64,000 bases of DNA. Source: Pseudomonas migulae (GTDB lineage: Bacteria > Pseudomonadota > Gammaproteobacteria > Pseudomonadales > Pseudomonadaceae). Made by a program: the position numbers and the translations under genes. Shown piece after piece: positions 8,606 to 17,310 of this stretch. The notes under the pieces were generated by a model, which made no database searches, was not told the DNA's origin, and was given only the letters and a program-made list of their open reading frames with translations. Within the stretch, counting starts at the first letter, position 1. Each line of letters begins with the position of its first letter. The stretch spans positions 5,258,501 to 5,322,500 of the forward strand of contig NZ_JALJWR010000001.1 of NCBI RefSeq assembly GCF_024169315.1, read 5' to 3'.

Positions 8606-9169
8606 ATGCCGCTTACGGTTCTGCAATTACAGCAAATATTTCCCGACGCCCGCAGCCAAGCGGGCGTTTTCGTTTCCGCCCTCGATACCGCCATGGAGGG
8701 CCATTTCATAAACACGCCCAAACGCCGCGCTGCTTTCCTTGCGCAAGTGGGGCACGAATCGGGGCAGTTGCACTACATGCGCGAACTCGGCGGTGACCTC
8801 TATCTGAGCAAATATGACACCGGCACCTTGGCCGCTCGTTTGGGTAATACGGCAGCGCTCGACGGTGACGGGCAAAAGTACTGCGGTCGTGGCTTGATTC
8901 AGATCACTGGCCGCCACAACTATCAACAGTGCAGTGTCGGTGTGTTTGGCGACGAGCGTCTGCTCGAATTGCCGGAACTGCTGGAACAACCGCGATGGGC
9001 TGCGGAGTCCGCCGCCTGGTTCTGGGTGCAAAACGGCCTCAACGAACTGGCTGATCGTGATCAGTTCAACAGCATCACCCGCCGGATCAATGGTGGTCTG
9101 AACGGGCTGCAAGACCGTTTGCAACTGTGGGCGCGGGCGAGGGCGGTGTTATGCCAGCCTTCGGTCTGA
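8606..9169 (+). CDS. Endolysin, glycoside hydrolase family 19
   Basis: A 187-residue muramidase/chitinase-fold enzyme that degrades peptidoglycan so particles can leave the cell. The catalytic Glu is probably E51 in FLAQVGHESGQLHYM, and YCGRGLIQITGRHNY at about 91-105 is the family's substrate-cleft motif. No signal peptide is seen, so it would need a holin; none lies between it and the tail genes in this window. The Rz gene overlaps its end. Confidence 0.9.
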   Translation: MPLTVLQLQQIFPDARSQAGVFVSALDTAMEGHFINTPKRRAAFLAQVGHESGQLHYMRELGGDLYLSKYDTGTLAARLGNTAALDGDGQKYCGRGLIQITGRHNYQQCSVGVFGDERLLELPELLEQPRWAAESAAWFWVQNGLNELADRDQFNSITRRINGGLNGLQDRLQLWARARAVLCQPSV

Positions 9170-9687
9170 TGCCGGCGTCGTGGCGGGTCATTGGTGTTGT
9201 TGTGTTACTGGCTGTGTTGGCCGGTGGCTCGGCGGCGCTGGCCTGGCGATTTCAGGAGGGGCGTTACGGGCAGCAACTGGCGGAGCAGGACAGGGCGCAC
9301 GCCGAGACGCTCAACCGGCTGACCCAGGCGGCCGCCGCCCGACAACAGGCCGAACAGGACAAGCGCCTGGCGCTGGAGCAACAGCTGTCGGTCAGCGAAC
9401 AAACCCATTATCGAGCGCTTAGCGATGCCCAACGTGATCAAGGTCGCTTGCGCGATCGTCTTGCCACTGCTGATGTGCGGCTGTCAGTCCTCCTCGATGC
9501 CCGCGACACTTCCACTGGCTGCACAGTGCCCACCGCCTCCGGCGCCGGCGGCGTGGATCATGGCCCCCTACGCGCCCGACTTGACCCGGCGCATGCTCAA
9601 CGAATTATCGCCATCACCGACGCCGGCGACCGTGCACTGATTGCCTTGCAGGCGTGTCAGGCCTATATCCGGGCGCTCGGTCGCTAA
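9151..9687 (+). CDS. Rz-like inner-membrane spanin
   Basis: A 178-residue protein with one N-terminal membrane segment (about 12-31, IGVVVLLAVLAGGSAALAW) and a long periplasmic coiled-coil region rich in Gln, Glu and Arg (about 34-110), the layout of i-spanins that help fuse inner and outer membranes in the last lysis step. I chose the ATG at 9151 because it places the membrane segment near the N-terminus; it overlaps the endolysin by 19 bases. A second gene, Rz1, is nested within it in another frame. Confidence 0.8.
   Translation: MPAFGLMPASWRVIGVVVLLAVLAGGSAALAWRFQEGRYGQQLAEQDRAHAETLNRLTQAAAARQQAEQDKRLALEQQLSVSEQTHYRALSDAQRDQGRLRDRLATADVRLSVLLDARDTSTGCTVPTASGAGGVDHGPLRARLDPAHAQRIIAITDAGDRALIALQACQAYIRALGR
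9425..9640 (+). CDS. Rz1-like outer-membrane lipoprotein spanin, nested within Rz
   Basis: A 71-residue protein coded entirely inside the Rz gene in the +1 frame. It has a signal peptide (VIKVACAIVLPLLMC) ending in a lipobox-like LMCGC, with Cys20 as the likely lipid-modified residue, and a proline-rich stretch CPPPPAPAA at about 35-43. These are the two hallmarks of o-spanins. The nested arrangement is the same as in lambda Rz/Rz1. It is too regular to be a chance shadow ORF. Confidence 0.75.
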   Translation: MPNVIKVACAIVLPLLMCGCQSSSMPATLPLAAQCPPPPAPAAWIMAPYAPDLTRRMLNELSPSPTPATVH

Positions 9688-9761
9688 CATTTTGATCGAT
9701 GCTGTAACTTGCAAGCGCGATTCGCTCGTGTACGGTAGTCCCCATTCCGCTCGCTCAGGAG

Positions 9762-10268
9762 ATGACCGTGAAAGAAATCACCCAACTGGCCGCTGAACTT
9801 GGCAGGCGCCTGCAGGTTCTCAATGCTCACGTCACGGCAGCCGAGTCCTGTACCGGCGGTGGGATTTCCGAGGCCATCACGCGCATTCCGGGGAGTTCGG
9901 CATGGTTCGAGGCCGGGTATGTCACGTACTCCAACCGTCAGAAAACCGAACAACTGAATGTCCCGGTCGAGTTGTTTGCGACGGTGGGGGCGGTCAGTCG
10001 CGAGGTGGTCGAGGCCATGGTGCGAGGCGCGCAGGAAAAAAGCCGGGCGTCTTTTGCCGTGGCGGTCAGCGGTGTGGCAGGGCCGGATGGTGGTTCGCCG
10101 AGCAAGCCGGTGGGCACGGTCTGGCTGGCCTGGGGCGTGGGGGAGCGGGTGTTCAGCGAGGTGCAGCACTTCCCCGGTAACCGCGACGAGGTCCGCCGAC
10201 AAACGGTGAGGGCCGCGCTAGAGGGGCTGCTGCGACATGCCGCTGGAGAAATCTCAAATCAGGGGTAG
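9762..10268 (+). CDS. cinA: CinA-family nicotinamide-nucleotide amidohydrolase
   Basis: A 168-residue single-domain PncC/CinA C-terminal enzyme that converts nicotinamide mononucleotide to nicotinate mononucleotide in pyridine-nucleotide recycling. The motif [20 protein letters not shown] near 26-45 and [20 protein letters not shown] at about 104-123 are characteristic. The longer two-domain CinA form is not present, as usual for proteobacteria. It sits directly upstream of recA, the conserved cinA-recA-recX order in Pseudomonas, and marks the right border of the tail cluster. GGAG lies before the start codon. Confidence 0.9.
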   Translation: MTVKEITQLAAELGRRLQVLNAHVTAAESCTGGGISEAITRIPGSSAWFEAGYVTYSNRQKTEQLNVPVELFATVGAVSREVVEAMVRGAQEKSRASFAVAVSGVAGPDGGSPSKPVGTVWLAWGVGERVFSEVQHFPGNRDEVRRQTVRAALEGLLRHAAGEISNQG

Positions 10269-10295
10269 GCGATCCTGAATCGCTGTGGAATAATA

Positions 10296-10311
10296 CTGGC
10301 TACTTATACAG
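10296..10311 (+). promoter_or_regulatory. LexA box of recA
   Basis: CTG-N10-CAG with the AT-rich half TTATA matches the SOS operator consensus. It lies 41 bases before the recA start and overlaps a TATACA that could serve as a -10 hexamer, the expected position for LexA repression. Confidence 0.85.
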
Positions 10312-10351
10312 GTGTTGGCCGTCAGGCCTTATTGATTACGTGAGGACTTTA

Positions 10352-11404
10352 ATGGACGACAACAAGAAGAAAGCCTTGGCTGCGGCCCTGGGTCAGATCG
10401 AACGTCAATTCGGCAAGGGTGCCGTAATGCGTATGGGCGATCAGGACCGTCAGGCGATCCCGGCTATCTCCACTGGCTCTCTGGGTCTGGACATCGCGCT
10501 CGGCATTGGCGGTCTGCCAAAAGGCCGTATCGTTGAAATCTACGGTCCTGAATCCTCCGGTAAAACCACGCTGACACTGTCGGTGATCGCCCAGGCTCAA
10601 AAAGCCGGCGCGACCTGCGCATTCGTCGACGCCGAACACGCCCTCGATCCTGAATACGCCGGCAAACTCGGCGTCAACGTCGACGACCTGCTGGTTTCCC
10701 AGCCGGACACCGGCGAGCAGGCGCTGGAAATCACCGACATGCTGGTGCGTTCCAACGCGGTTGACGTGATCATCGTCGACTCCGTAGCCGCTCTGGTACC
10801 AAAGGCTGAAATCGAAGGCGAAATGGGTGACATGCACGTGGGCCTGCAAGCCCGTCTGATGTCCCAGGCGCTGCGTAAAATCACCGGTAACATCAAGAAC
10901 GCCAACTGCCTGGTGATCTTCATCAACCAGATCCGTATGAAAATCGGCGTGATGTTCGGCAGCCCGGAAACCACCACCGGTGGTAACGCGCTGAAGTTCT
11001 ATGCTTCGGTTCGTCTGGACATCCGCCGTACTGGCGCGGTGAAAGAAGGTGATGAAGTCGTCGGTAGCGAAACCCGCGTCAAGGTTGTGAAGAACAAGGT
11101 CGCTTCGCCGTTCCGTCAGGCCGAGTTCCAGATTCTCTACGGCAAAGGCATCTACCTCAACGGTGAGATGATCGACCTGGGTGTTCTGCACGGTTTCGTC
11201 GAGAAATCCGGTGCCTGGTATGCCTATGAAGGCACCAAGATCGGTCAGGGCAAGGCCAACTCGGCCAAGTTCCTGGCGGACAACCCGGAGATCGCCGCGA
11301 AACTTGAGAAGCAGCTGCGCGACAAACTGCTGACTCCGGCGCCGGACGTCAAAGCATCGCCAGTCAAAGAGACTGCAGATGACCTGGCTGACGCTGATAT
11401 CTGA
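10352..11404 (+). CDS. recA: RecA recombinase
   Basis: DNA strand-exchange ATPase and SOS co-protease. It is 350 residues from the ATG at 10352 ([20 protein letters not shown]), which has GAGGA about 8 bases upstream; an in-frame ATG 12 bases earlier is not favoured. Walker A GPESSGKT is at 65-72. The L2 and KGxGx regions are intact, and the acidic C-terminal tail ends DDLADADI. It is preceded by a LexA box and followed by recX after 8 bases, so the two are probably co-transcribed. Confidence 0.98.
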   Translation: MDDNKKKALAAALGQIERQFGKGAVMRMGDQDRQAIPAISTGSLGLDIALGIGGLPKGRIVEIYGPESSGKTTLTLSVIAQAQKAGATCAFVDAEHALDPEYAGKLGVNVDDLLVSQPDTGEQALEITDMLVRSNAVDVIIVDSVAALVPKAEIEGEMGDMHVGLQARLMSQALRKITGNIKNANCLVIFINQIRMKIGVMFGSPETTTGGNALKFYASVRLDIRRTGAVKEGDEVVGSETRVKVVKNKVASPFRQAEFQILYGKGIYLNGEMIDLGVLHGFVEKSGAWYAYEGTKIGQGKANSAKFLADNPEIAAKLEKQLRDKLLTPAPDVKASPVKETADDLADADI

Positions 11405-11412
11405 TTGATCCG

Positions 11413-11880
11413 ATGACCGCCGTACTCGATACACTCGTCGCGGTGCGGCGAACCGCAATGGACCTGCTCGCGCGACGCGAGCACGGTCGAGTCGAGCTGA
11501 CGCGTAAACTGCGTCAGCGCGGCGCCCTCCCTGAAATGATCGACACAGCACTCGACCGCTTGACGGAAGAGGGCCTGCTGTCCGAATCCCGTTACCTCGA
11601 AAGCTTCGTTTCCTACCGTGCCCGTTCCGGCTATGGCCCTTTGCGTATCCGCGAAGAGTTGAGCCAGCGTGGCCTGCAACGCAACGACATCGAACTCGCG
11701 TTACGCGAGAGCGGTATCAACTGGCAGGAACAACTGGAAGACACCTGGCGGCGCAAGTTCTCCGGGCATTTACCGATAGACGCCCGGGAGCGCGCCAAGC
11801 AAGGGCGGTTCCTGAGTTATCGGGGCTATTCCATGGAAATGATCAGCCGCTTGTTCAGCGGCCGAGGGATGGACGATTGA
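11413..11880 (+). CDS. recX: RecX, regulator of RecA
   Basis: A 155-residue helical protein that binds RecA filaments and limits their activity. Family motifs are visible: [20 protein letters not shown] (about 16-35), the [20 protein letters not shown] segment and [15 protein letters not shown]. It directly follows recA, so it should share the SOS promoter. A strong terminator closes the unit at 11,886-11,920. Confidence 0.93.
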   Translation: MTAVLDTLVAVRRTAMDLLARREHGRVELTRKLRQRGALPEMIDTALDRLTEEGLLSESRYLESFVSYRARSGYGPLRIREELSQRGLQRNDIELALRESGINWQEQLEDTWRRKFSGHLPIDARERAKQGRFLSYRGYSMEMISRLFSGRGMDD

Positions 11881-11885
11881 CTGAA

Positions 11886-11920
11886 ACGGCTCGCTATTTT
11901 GATAGCGGGCCGTTTTTTTT
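11886..11920. terminator. Terminator between recX and the convergent LOG gene
   Basis: AACGGCTCGCTA and TAGCGGGCCGTT form a stem around TTTTGA, followed by eight T. It lies between the convergent recX and LOG-family genes; the T tract favours recX. Confidence 0.85.
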
Positions 11921-11924
11921 CGCC

Positions 11925-13043
11925 TCACGTAACCTTCGAGGGTTCCCGCGTGCGTTGTTGCGCCTGGGGTTTGGGTTGCGCCCAGTTTTCCGGCAGGTTG
12001 ATGTAGTCCACCAGTTCACGCAGGCGTCCATGATCACGGGCGTTAAAGGTGAAGGCCAGACGTGCGAGGTGGCTGAACTGCGGCTCGTCGTGCTCCTCGC
12101 CGCTGTAGACATGCTGATGGAAGTGATCGCTCAGGCACAGGTCGGCGAATGCGTGTTGCATGTGTTCCAGCGCATTGTCACTGAGCTGGTGATTCATGCG
12201 GATCACGAACTGATGCTTGAGCCAGCGGCTGGAGTGGAAGTTGCTGTAGAACTGATTGATCTGCTCCACCGCCTCTTCGGCGCTATAGACCAGACTCACC
12301 AGCTTCATGTCGGTGGGAAGGATGTAGCGATTCTCCTCCAGTTGATTGCGGATGAAATCCAGGGCGCCTTGCCAGAACTTGCCTCCCGGAGCGTCCAGCA
12401 GTACCACTGGCACCAGCGGGCTTTTACCGGTCTGGATCAGCGTCAGCACTTCCAGCGCCTCGTCCAGCGTACCGAAACCGCCGGGGCACAAGACCAGCGC
12501 ATCGGCTTCCTTGACGAAAAACAGCTTGCGGGTAAAAAAGAAGTGGAACGGCAGCAGGTTGGTGGTGCCGTTCACAGTGGGATTGGCATGCTGCTCGAAG
12601 GGCAGGGTGATGTTGAATCCCAGGCTGTGTTCCAGGCCGGCACCTTCGTGTGCGGCGGCCATGATGCCGCCGCCCGCGCCGGTGATCACCATCAGGTCCG
12701 AGCGCGCCAATGCCGCGCCGAGTTCTCGGGCCAGGCCATACAACGGGTGTTCTATCGGCGTTCGGGCCGAGCCGAAAACGGTGACTTTGCGCCGCCCCCG
12801 GAACTGTTCTAGCACACGGAAGGCATGCTCCAGTTCACGCAGGGCTTGCAGGGTGATCTTGGCATTCCAGCGGTTGTGGTCTTCCTGAGCCATGCGCAGC
12901 ACGGTCAGGATCATGTCGCGGTAAATCGGAATGTTCGGGCTGTTGGGTGAAACCAGGTTGAGTTGTTCTTCGACCTTGCTGATGAGGTCGTGGCCGCTTT
13001 CTTCGAAATGACGGCTCAAGAGGTCATTCGGTTGGTAAGGCAT
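11925..13043 (-). CDS. LOG-family protein, YgdH/PpnN-like nucleotide 5'-monophosphate nucleosidase
   Basis: A 372-residue member of the LOG (TIGR00730-type, often mis-named lysine decarboxylase) family, which cleaves nucleotides to base and ribose 5-phosphate. The nucleotide-binding motifs TGAGGGIMAAAHEG (121-134) and PGGFGTLDE (187-195) are both intact. Extra N-terminal helical and C-terminal regions make it longer than the short Lonely-guy enzymes. I chose the ATG at 13043 (MPYQPNDLLSRHFEE) because GGAGAAG precedes it; a 37-residue upstream extension looks untranslated. The substrate is inferred from the family only. Confidence 0.8.
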   Translation of the reverse strand: MPYQPNDLLSRHFEESGHDLISKVEEQLNLVSPNSPNIPIYRDMILTVLRMAQEDHNRWNAKITLQALRELEHAFRVLEQFRGRRKVTVFGSARTPIEHPLYGLARELGAALARSDLMVITGAGGGIMAAAHEGAGLEHSLGFNITLPFEQHANPTVNGTTNLLPFHFFFTRKLFFVKEADALVLCPGGFGTLDEALEVLTLIQTGKSPLVPVVLLDAPGGKFWQGALDFIRNQLEENRYILPTDMKLVSLVYSAEEAVEQINQFYSNFHSSRWLKHQFVIRMNHQLSDNALEHMQHAFADLCLSDHFHQHVYSGEEHDEPQFSHLARLAFTFNARDHGRLRELVDYINLPENWAQPKPQAQQRTREPSKVT

Positions 13044-13408
13044 CAACTTCTCCTTCCATACAGGCTCTGTTGTTCCTTTGGATGAAGGAAACATTCGCAT
13101 CAAAATCGCAAACCAGGCAGCCCCTTTTCTGCCCTGAAAAGTGAACGGGAACACTATGAATCTAGACCCTCGCGGTGATTTGCGCTGACTTGATCATTGC
13201 GCTGCAATGTCTTTCCTGGCAACCGCTTATTGACGATTTGCAAGGTGGTTTCACCGCTCGTCTGAACGTACGCCGAGTGTGTGGCAGTCTGATTTACTGA
13301 ATGACAGGCGTGACACAACAACTTTGCGTCAATGGCAGGGCGCTCGATACAAGCGGTTCAAGGATTTTGTCGCTCAAGCAAGGGCGAAGTGCAAGGAGGC
13401 GGGATGCT
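13044..13408. other. Intergenic region between divergent LOG and small RHH-like genes
   Basis: About 365 bases without a supportable gene. It must contain the promoter for the minus-strand LOG gene and one for the plus-strand small gene; I could not pick convincing -35/-10 pairs. A short open frame within it (13,279-13,491) shows no family features. Confidence 0.5.
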
Positions 13409-13609
13409 ATGGCCAGAGTCATTCTGGAGATCGATACGCAGCTGTATCGATTATTGAAGTCATCGGCCGAGACCAATCATTTGAGTCTTGAAGAGGAGTG
13501 CTGCCGACGCCTGGAGGGCGCTGACCGGCGCTCGCGCTATTTGCAGGCGCTGTTGGCAGAACTGCGCGCCGAGGATGAACAGCGGCGCGCCAATTCCCAT
13601 TCCCGTTGA
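13409..13609 (+). CDS. Small protein resembling ribbon-helix-helix regulators, function unknown
   Basis: A 66-residue basic protein. I chose the ATG at 13409 because AAGGAGG lies 9 bases before it. The first 40 residues (MARVILEIDTQLYRLLKSSA, then a helix ending in RRLEG) have the strand-helix-helix pattern of Arc/CopG-like DNA-binding proteins, but the match is only by shape. The tail is helical and charged. No toxin gene is next to it. It ends 1 base before the stop of the convergent PA3611-like gene. Confidence 0.55.
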   Translation: MARVILEIDTQLYRLLKSSAETNHLSLEEECCRRLEGADRRSRYLQALLAELRAEDEQRRANSHSR

Positions 13610-13610
13610 A

Positions 13611-14036
13611 TTACTTTTTCTTGGCCGGCGTGGCTTTCGGGCAATCCGATTCCTGATAGCTGGCGGAGCCGACCGAACGGTTGGTCTTCACCTCAGTGAA
13701 GTCGTAACGCATGACCGCGCCCTTGGCCATCAGCTTGCGGAACGACGGGTTGTTGCACACAGAAGCGCCCAGCTGGAAATACACGGCTTTCGGGTCGGCC
13801 CGCATCTTGTTGGCGTGGCTGCTTTGCACGCTCAAGTGGTTGATCAACACATTGCCTTCGGCGGTGTAGCCCTGATCGAGAATGTCTTCGTTGATCGCCC
13901 GTGGCGTGCCGACGCTGCTTTGGGCGGCGACGTTGCGCAGCTCTCTGTTGAGATTCTGCTCACTCAAGGACGCAGCCTGAGCGTTGAAGGACGACGCCAG
14001 CAGAATGGCAGCGGTGGGAACGATAAGGCGCAACAT
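13611..14036 (-). CDS. Exported protein of the PA3611-like quorum-sensing-regulated family
   Basis: A 141-residue protein with a clear signal peptide (MLRLIVPTAAILLASSFNAQA) and cleavage near residue 21. The mature part includes two cysteines (VCNNPSFRKLM and ESDCPK) that may form a disulfide, and a Lys-rich end. The sequence and neighbourhood, near recA-recX and erdR, resemble P. aeruginosa PA3611, whose family is described as quorum-sensing-regulated virulence factors of unknown mechanism. The start is supported by GGAGAG just upstream; a longer upstream frame is rejected. Confidence 0.7.
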   Translation of the reverse strand: MLRLIVPTAAILLASSFNAQAASLSEQNLNRELRNVAAQSSVGTPRAINEDILDQGYTAEGNVLINHLSVQSSHANKMRADPKAVYFQLGASVCNNPSFRKLMAKGAVMRYDFTEVKTNRSVGSASYQESDCPKATPAKKK

Positions 14037-14222
14037 GAAACTCTCCTGGTTCAGTGACTGGTGCTTCGACCCGTCACATGACTGTGCGTTCAGTGGTGAC
14101 GAATTATAGGGGAGCCCGTCTGGACGGTACAGGCTTGCGCCGGCCGCTCTGGTAAACTGCCGGCCTTTATTGCCCAGAGTGCTATTCGTGTCGAGTCTTC
14201 CTTTCTGCCGGTGTTGCCTGCG

Positions 14223-14966
14223 ATGAACCACGCCCCCAACGCCGTAGCCCGCTTGCGTGATCAGCGCGAAGAGGAGGGCATCAAGCCGATTCAGGCCCGT
14301 GGCTGGCGGGCACCCCGTTGCCGTGCCTGCCGCGTGATCGAGAGCCACTGCCTGTGCGCGTGGCGTCCGCAGGTCGAGACCCGCTCTGGCGTATGCCTGA
14401 TCATGACCAACAAGGAAGTGTTCAAACCGAGCAACACGGGGTGGCTGATCGCTGACGTGGTGCGCGACAACCATGCGTTCATCTGGTCGCGTACGGAAAC
14501 GGATCCGCAACTGCTGGCATTGCTCGCCGACCCGCAATGGCAACCGTATCTGGTCTTTCCAGGCGAGTACGTCGAGCCTGAGCGAGTGACGAACACGGTC
14601 GCAGTCGATAGCACCAAGCGGCCGCTGTTCATTCTGCTGGACGCGACCTGGACCGAAGCCCGGAAGATATTCCGCAAAAGCCCTTATTTTGATGCGCTGC
14701 CGATCCTGAGCCTGCTGCCCGAGAAGCTTTCACGCTATCGGCTGCGTCGGTCGACCCGCAGCGAGCATTTGTGCACGGCCGAAGTCGCGGCACTGTGCCT
14801 CGATCTGGCGGGCGATGTAGACGCCGCGTCGGCACTGGACGCTTATTTCGACGTATTCAGCCAGCATTACCTCGATGCCAAACACCAGCTTGAAATGAAC
14901 GTCACGACACCGGCACATGCCGAGCTAACGCCTTTCGTGCAGAAAACGGCCGCTGTCTCGGGCTGA
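14223..14966 (+). CDS. DTW-domain protein, probable tRNA aminocarboxypropyltransferase (TapT-like)
   Basis: A 247-residue protein of the DTW family, whose member TapT (E. coli YfiP) adds the acp group to U47 of tRNA from S-adenosylmethionine. It has an N-terminal metal-binding cluster (CRACRVIESHCLC, about 34-46), a variant DTW motif DATWTEARKIFRKSPYF (about 142-158) and RYRLRRS downstream. The DTW motif reads ATW here. The start could be this ATG or a GTG at 14211; neither has a strong ribosome binding site. The biochemical role is inferred from the family. Confidence 0.75.
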   Translation: MNHAPNAVARLRDQREEEGIKPIQARGWRAPRCRACRVIESHCLCAWRPQVETRSGVCLIMTNKEVFKPSNTGWLIADVVRDNHAFIWSRTETDPQLLALLADPQWQPYLVFPGEYVEPERVTNTVAVDSTKRPLFILLDATWTEARKIFRKSPYFDALPILSLLPEKLSRYRLRRSTRSEHLCTAEVAALCLDLAGDVDAASALDAYFDVFSQHYLDAKHQLEMNVTTPAHAELTPFVQKTAAVSG

Positions 14967-15175
14967 TTGTCGCCCATACTGCAAAGAACTGTAGCGGCCA
15001 GGCACCTTGACCACCCCGGTTTCGCTGGGCATGCTTGGCGCCGATTAGGGCGCGGCCGCGGTTTGATACGCCGTATTCTTACGTGAACTGCCACGTGATT
15101 GGCGTTGAACGTGCCCTGTTGGTGCAGCTCCGTGGCTGTGCCTTGAGTTGTTTGAAGAACAGGATCATTTGAAAA

Positions 15176-15826
15176 ATGGCCACATACGAAATCCTGATTG
15201 CCGATGACCATCCTCTTTTTCGTAGCGCCCTGCATCAAGCGTTGACCCTTGGCCTTGGTCCGGATGTCCGTCTGGTGGAAGTGGCGAGCATTGCCGAGCT
15301 GGAAACCCGCCTGGACGAAAAGTCCGACTGGGATCTGGTGCTGCTCGACCTGAACATGCCGGGAGCCTACGGCTTTTCCGGGCTGGTGCTGCTGCGTGGT
15401 CAGTACCCGCAAATTCCGGTGGTGATGGTGTCGGCCCAGGAAGAAGCGTCGATCATGGTGAAGTCCCGAGAGTTCGGTGCCAGCGGCTTCATTCCCAAAT
15501 CGAGTGACCTGAGCGTTATCCAGAAAGCCGTACGTGCGGTGCTGGATGGCGACGTGTTCTGGCCGCCCCAGGCGTTCGAAGCCGTCAGCGTTTCCGACGA
15601 AGCCAAGGCCGCCAGCGAAGGCCTTGCCAGCCTGACACCGCAGCAGTTCCGGGTGTTGACCATGGTCTGTGAAGGGTTGCTGAACAAGCAGATTGCCTAC
15701 GAACTGAGCGTGTCCGAAGCAACAATCAAGGCGCACGTCACGGCGATTTTCCGTAAGCTTAATGTGCGGACCCGAACTCAGGCGGCGTTACTTCTGCAAC
15801 AACTTGAGTCAATTTCAAGCCACTAA
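15176..15826 (+). CDS. erdR: Response regulator of the LuxR/NarL type, ErdR-like
   Basis: A 216-residue two-component regulator. The receiver domain (about 5-125) has the acidic pair D10-D11 and the phosphorylation site D58 (LVLLDLNMPG). A LuxR-type helix-turn-helix occupies about 148-208 (LTPQQFRVLTMVCEGLLNKQ). P. aeruginosa ErdR (PA3604), which controls ethanol and acetate metabolism genes, has this architecture and the same downstream neighbour, dgkA. No sensor kinase gene is adjacent. The family is certain; the erdR name rests on synteny. Confidence 0.85.
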   Translation: MATYEILIADDHPLFRSALHQALTLGLGPDVRLVEVASIAELETRLDEKSDWDLVLLDLNMPGAYGFSGLVLLRGQYPQIPVVMVSAQEEASIMVKSREFGASGFIPKSSDLSVIQKAVRAVLDGDVFWPPQAFEAVSVSDEAKAASEGLASLTPQQFRVLTMVCEGLLNKQIAYELSVSEATIKAHVTAIFRKLNVRTRTQAALLLQQLESISSH

Positions 15827-15902
15827 GGATTGGTGTCTTCACGCTTTTTTGACTTTCGTTGATCTAGCTTTCCCACTCCTTTTTTGGTCAGTTGCCACTT
15901 CT

Positions 15903-16265
15903 ATGTCCCCTTTCAAAGGCCAGACCGGCCTGAAACGCATCCTCAACGCTTCCGGTTATTCGCTGGACGGCCTGCGCGCAGCCTTCACCGGCGAAGCGGC
16001 TTTTCGGCAACTGGTGTTGCTCAATGTCATCCTGATTCCGATTTCGTTCTTTTTGAACGTCAGCCGCGTCGAGCAGGCGCTGTTGATCGCCGTCTGTTTG
16101 CTGGCCTTGATCGTCGAGTTGCTCAACTCGGCAGTGGAAGCGGCCATAGACCGCATCTCCCTTGAGCTGCACCCGCTGTCCAAGAACGCCAAGGACATGG
16201 GCAGCGCCGCCCAGCTCGTGGCGTTGACCATGATCGGGCTGGTGTGGGCGGTGATTCTGCTTTAA
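15903..16265 (+). CDS. dgkA: Diacylglycerol kinase
   Basis: A small inner-membrane kinase that phosphorylates diacylglycerol to phosphatidic acid, recycling lipid left from membrane-derived glucan synthesis. It has 120 residues and three membrane helices. The signature VELLNSAVEAAIDRISLE (about 70-87) holds the catalytic glutamate. I chose the ATG at 15903, which gives the standard length; the longer frame from 15762 overlaps erdR. It follows erdR as in other Pseudomonas. Confidence 0.93.
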   Translation: MSPFKGQTGLKRILNASGYSLDGLRAAFTGEAAFRQLVLLNVILIPISFFLNVSRVEQALLIAVCLLALIVELLNSAVEAAIDRISLELHPLSKNAKDMGSAAQLVALTMIGLVWAVILL

Positions 16266-17188
16266 GCGATGGTGGGCAGCACGATCTCGTCGCTGCGCTG
16301 CACCCCGGCGGTGAAGGCGCGGCACAGGTCGAGGAATTCGCGCATCGCTGACGTCTGATATTTCTGTTTGTGCCAGATGAAATAGAACTGCCGGGCCAGG
16401 TCCAGGTCCGGCGTCTCCACCGGCACCAGGCTGCCGCGGCGAAACGCATCGCGCAGGGCCAACCGCGAAATGCAGCCAATCCCCAATCCCGATTCCACCG
16501 CGCGCTTGATGGCTTCGGTGTGCTCCAGCTCCAGTCGGATGTTCAACGCGCTGCGATGGTGACGCATGGCCTGATCAAAGGTCAGTCGCGTACCAGAGCC
16601 TTGTTCCCGCAGGATCCACGCTTCGTGGCTCAGCTCATCCATGGTCGCTGTACCGCGAATGGCCAGCGGATGCTGCGGCGCACAGAACACCACCAGCTCA
16701 TCCTCGACCCAGCTCTGCACTTCAATGTCCGGATGGCTGCAATCACCTTCGATCAGACCCAGATCAATTTCATAGTGCGCGACTTGTTGCACGATGTTGG
16801 CAGTGTTCTGCACGTGTAGCTTCACCTGGCTTTCCGGGTGACGCTGCATGAAGCTGCCGATCAGCAGCGTGGCGAGGTAATTGCCGATGGTCAGCGTGGC
16901 GCCGACGGCCAAAGAGCCGAAACCGGACTTGCCGTTGAGCAGGTCTTCGATTTCCTTGGCCTGGTCGAGCAGCGCCACCGCTTGCGGCAATAGCTGTTTG
17001 CCGAGGGCGTTGAGGCTCAGCCGTTTGCCGGCGCGGTCGAACAGTTGGCAACTGCACTGGCGCTCTAGCTCGGTGATTGAGGTGCTTGCCGCCGATTGCG
17101 ACAGGTTGAGCAGACCCGCAGCACGGGATACGCTTTCCTGCTGGGCGACAGCGACGAAGACTTGCAGTTGACGGAGAGTAAATCGCAT
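16262..17188 (-). CDS. finR: LysR-type regulator, FinR-like activator of fpr
   Basis: A 308-residue LysR regulator with an N-terminal winged helix-turn-helix (about 1-60, FTLRQLQVFVAVAQQESVSR) and a C-terminal periplasmic-binding-like effector domain. It is transcribed away from fpr across a 122-base gap. In P. putida the LysR protein FinR in this position activates fpr under superoxide stress and iron-dependent conditions. A cysteine-containing segment (GLGIGCISRLALRDAF) is in the effector domain. Its end overlaps dgkA by four bases on the other strand. Confidence 0.85.
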   Translation of the reverse strand: MRFTLRQLQVFVAVAQQESVSRAAGLLNLSQSAASTSITELERQCSCQLFDRAGKRLSLNALGKQLLPQAVALLDQAKEIEDLLNGKSGFGSLAVGATLTIGNYLATLLIGSFMQRHPESQVKLHVQNTANIVQQVAHYEIDLGLIEGDCSHPDIEVQSWVEDELVVFCAPQHPLAIRGTATMDELSHEAWILREQGSGTRLTFDQAMRHHRSALNIRLELEHTEAIKRAVESGLGIGCISRLALRDAFRRGSLVPVETPDLDLARQFYFIWHKQKYQTSAMREFLDLCRAFTAGVQRSDEIVLPTIA

Positions 17189-17310
17189 ATCTATATAACC
17201 GATAACCCTTATCTTAATAATCCATTTAACAGATATTGTCGCTGCCATTAGAATGCGATGCAATTGCGCACATCATCGGCGCAGGCAAAATCTCCAGGAG
17301 TCCCACGTAC
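17189..17310. promoter_or_regulatory. Divergent finR/fpr control region
   Basis: An A+T-rich stretch just upstream of finR holds GATAACCCTTATC (17,201-17,213), a symmetric sequence containing an ATAACCCTTAT core of the T-N11-A LysR-box type. This is the natural candidate for FinR binding. AGGAG precedes the fpr ATG by 10 bases. Confidence 0.6.

Noticed and set aside
10349..11551. A 400-codon minus-strand frame opposite recA
   Set aside because: Antisense shadow of recA; no motif and no start signal.
11877..12812. A 311-codon plus-strand frame after recX
   Set aside because: It begins in the recX terminator and lies antisense to the LOG-family gene, whose nucleotide-binding motifs are intact.
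13611..14543. A 310-residue version of the PA3611-like gene
   Set aside because: The upstream part overlaps the divergent DTW gene and its promoter; the start with a signal peptide at 14,036 is far better.
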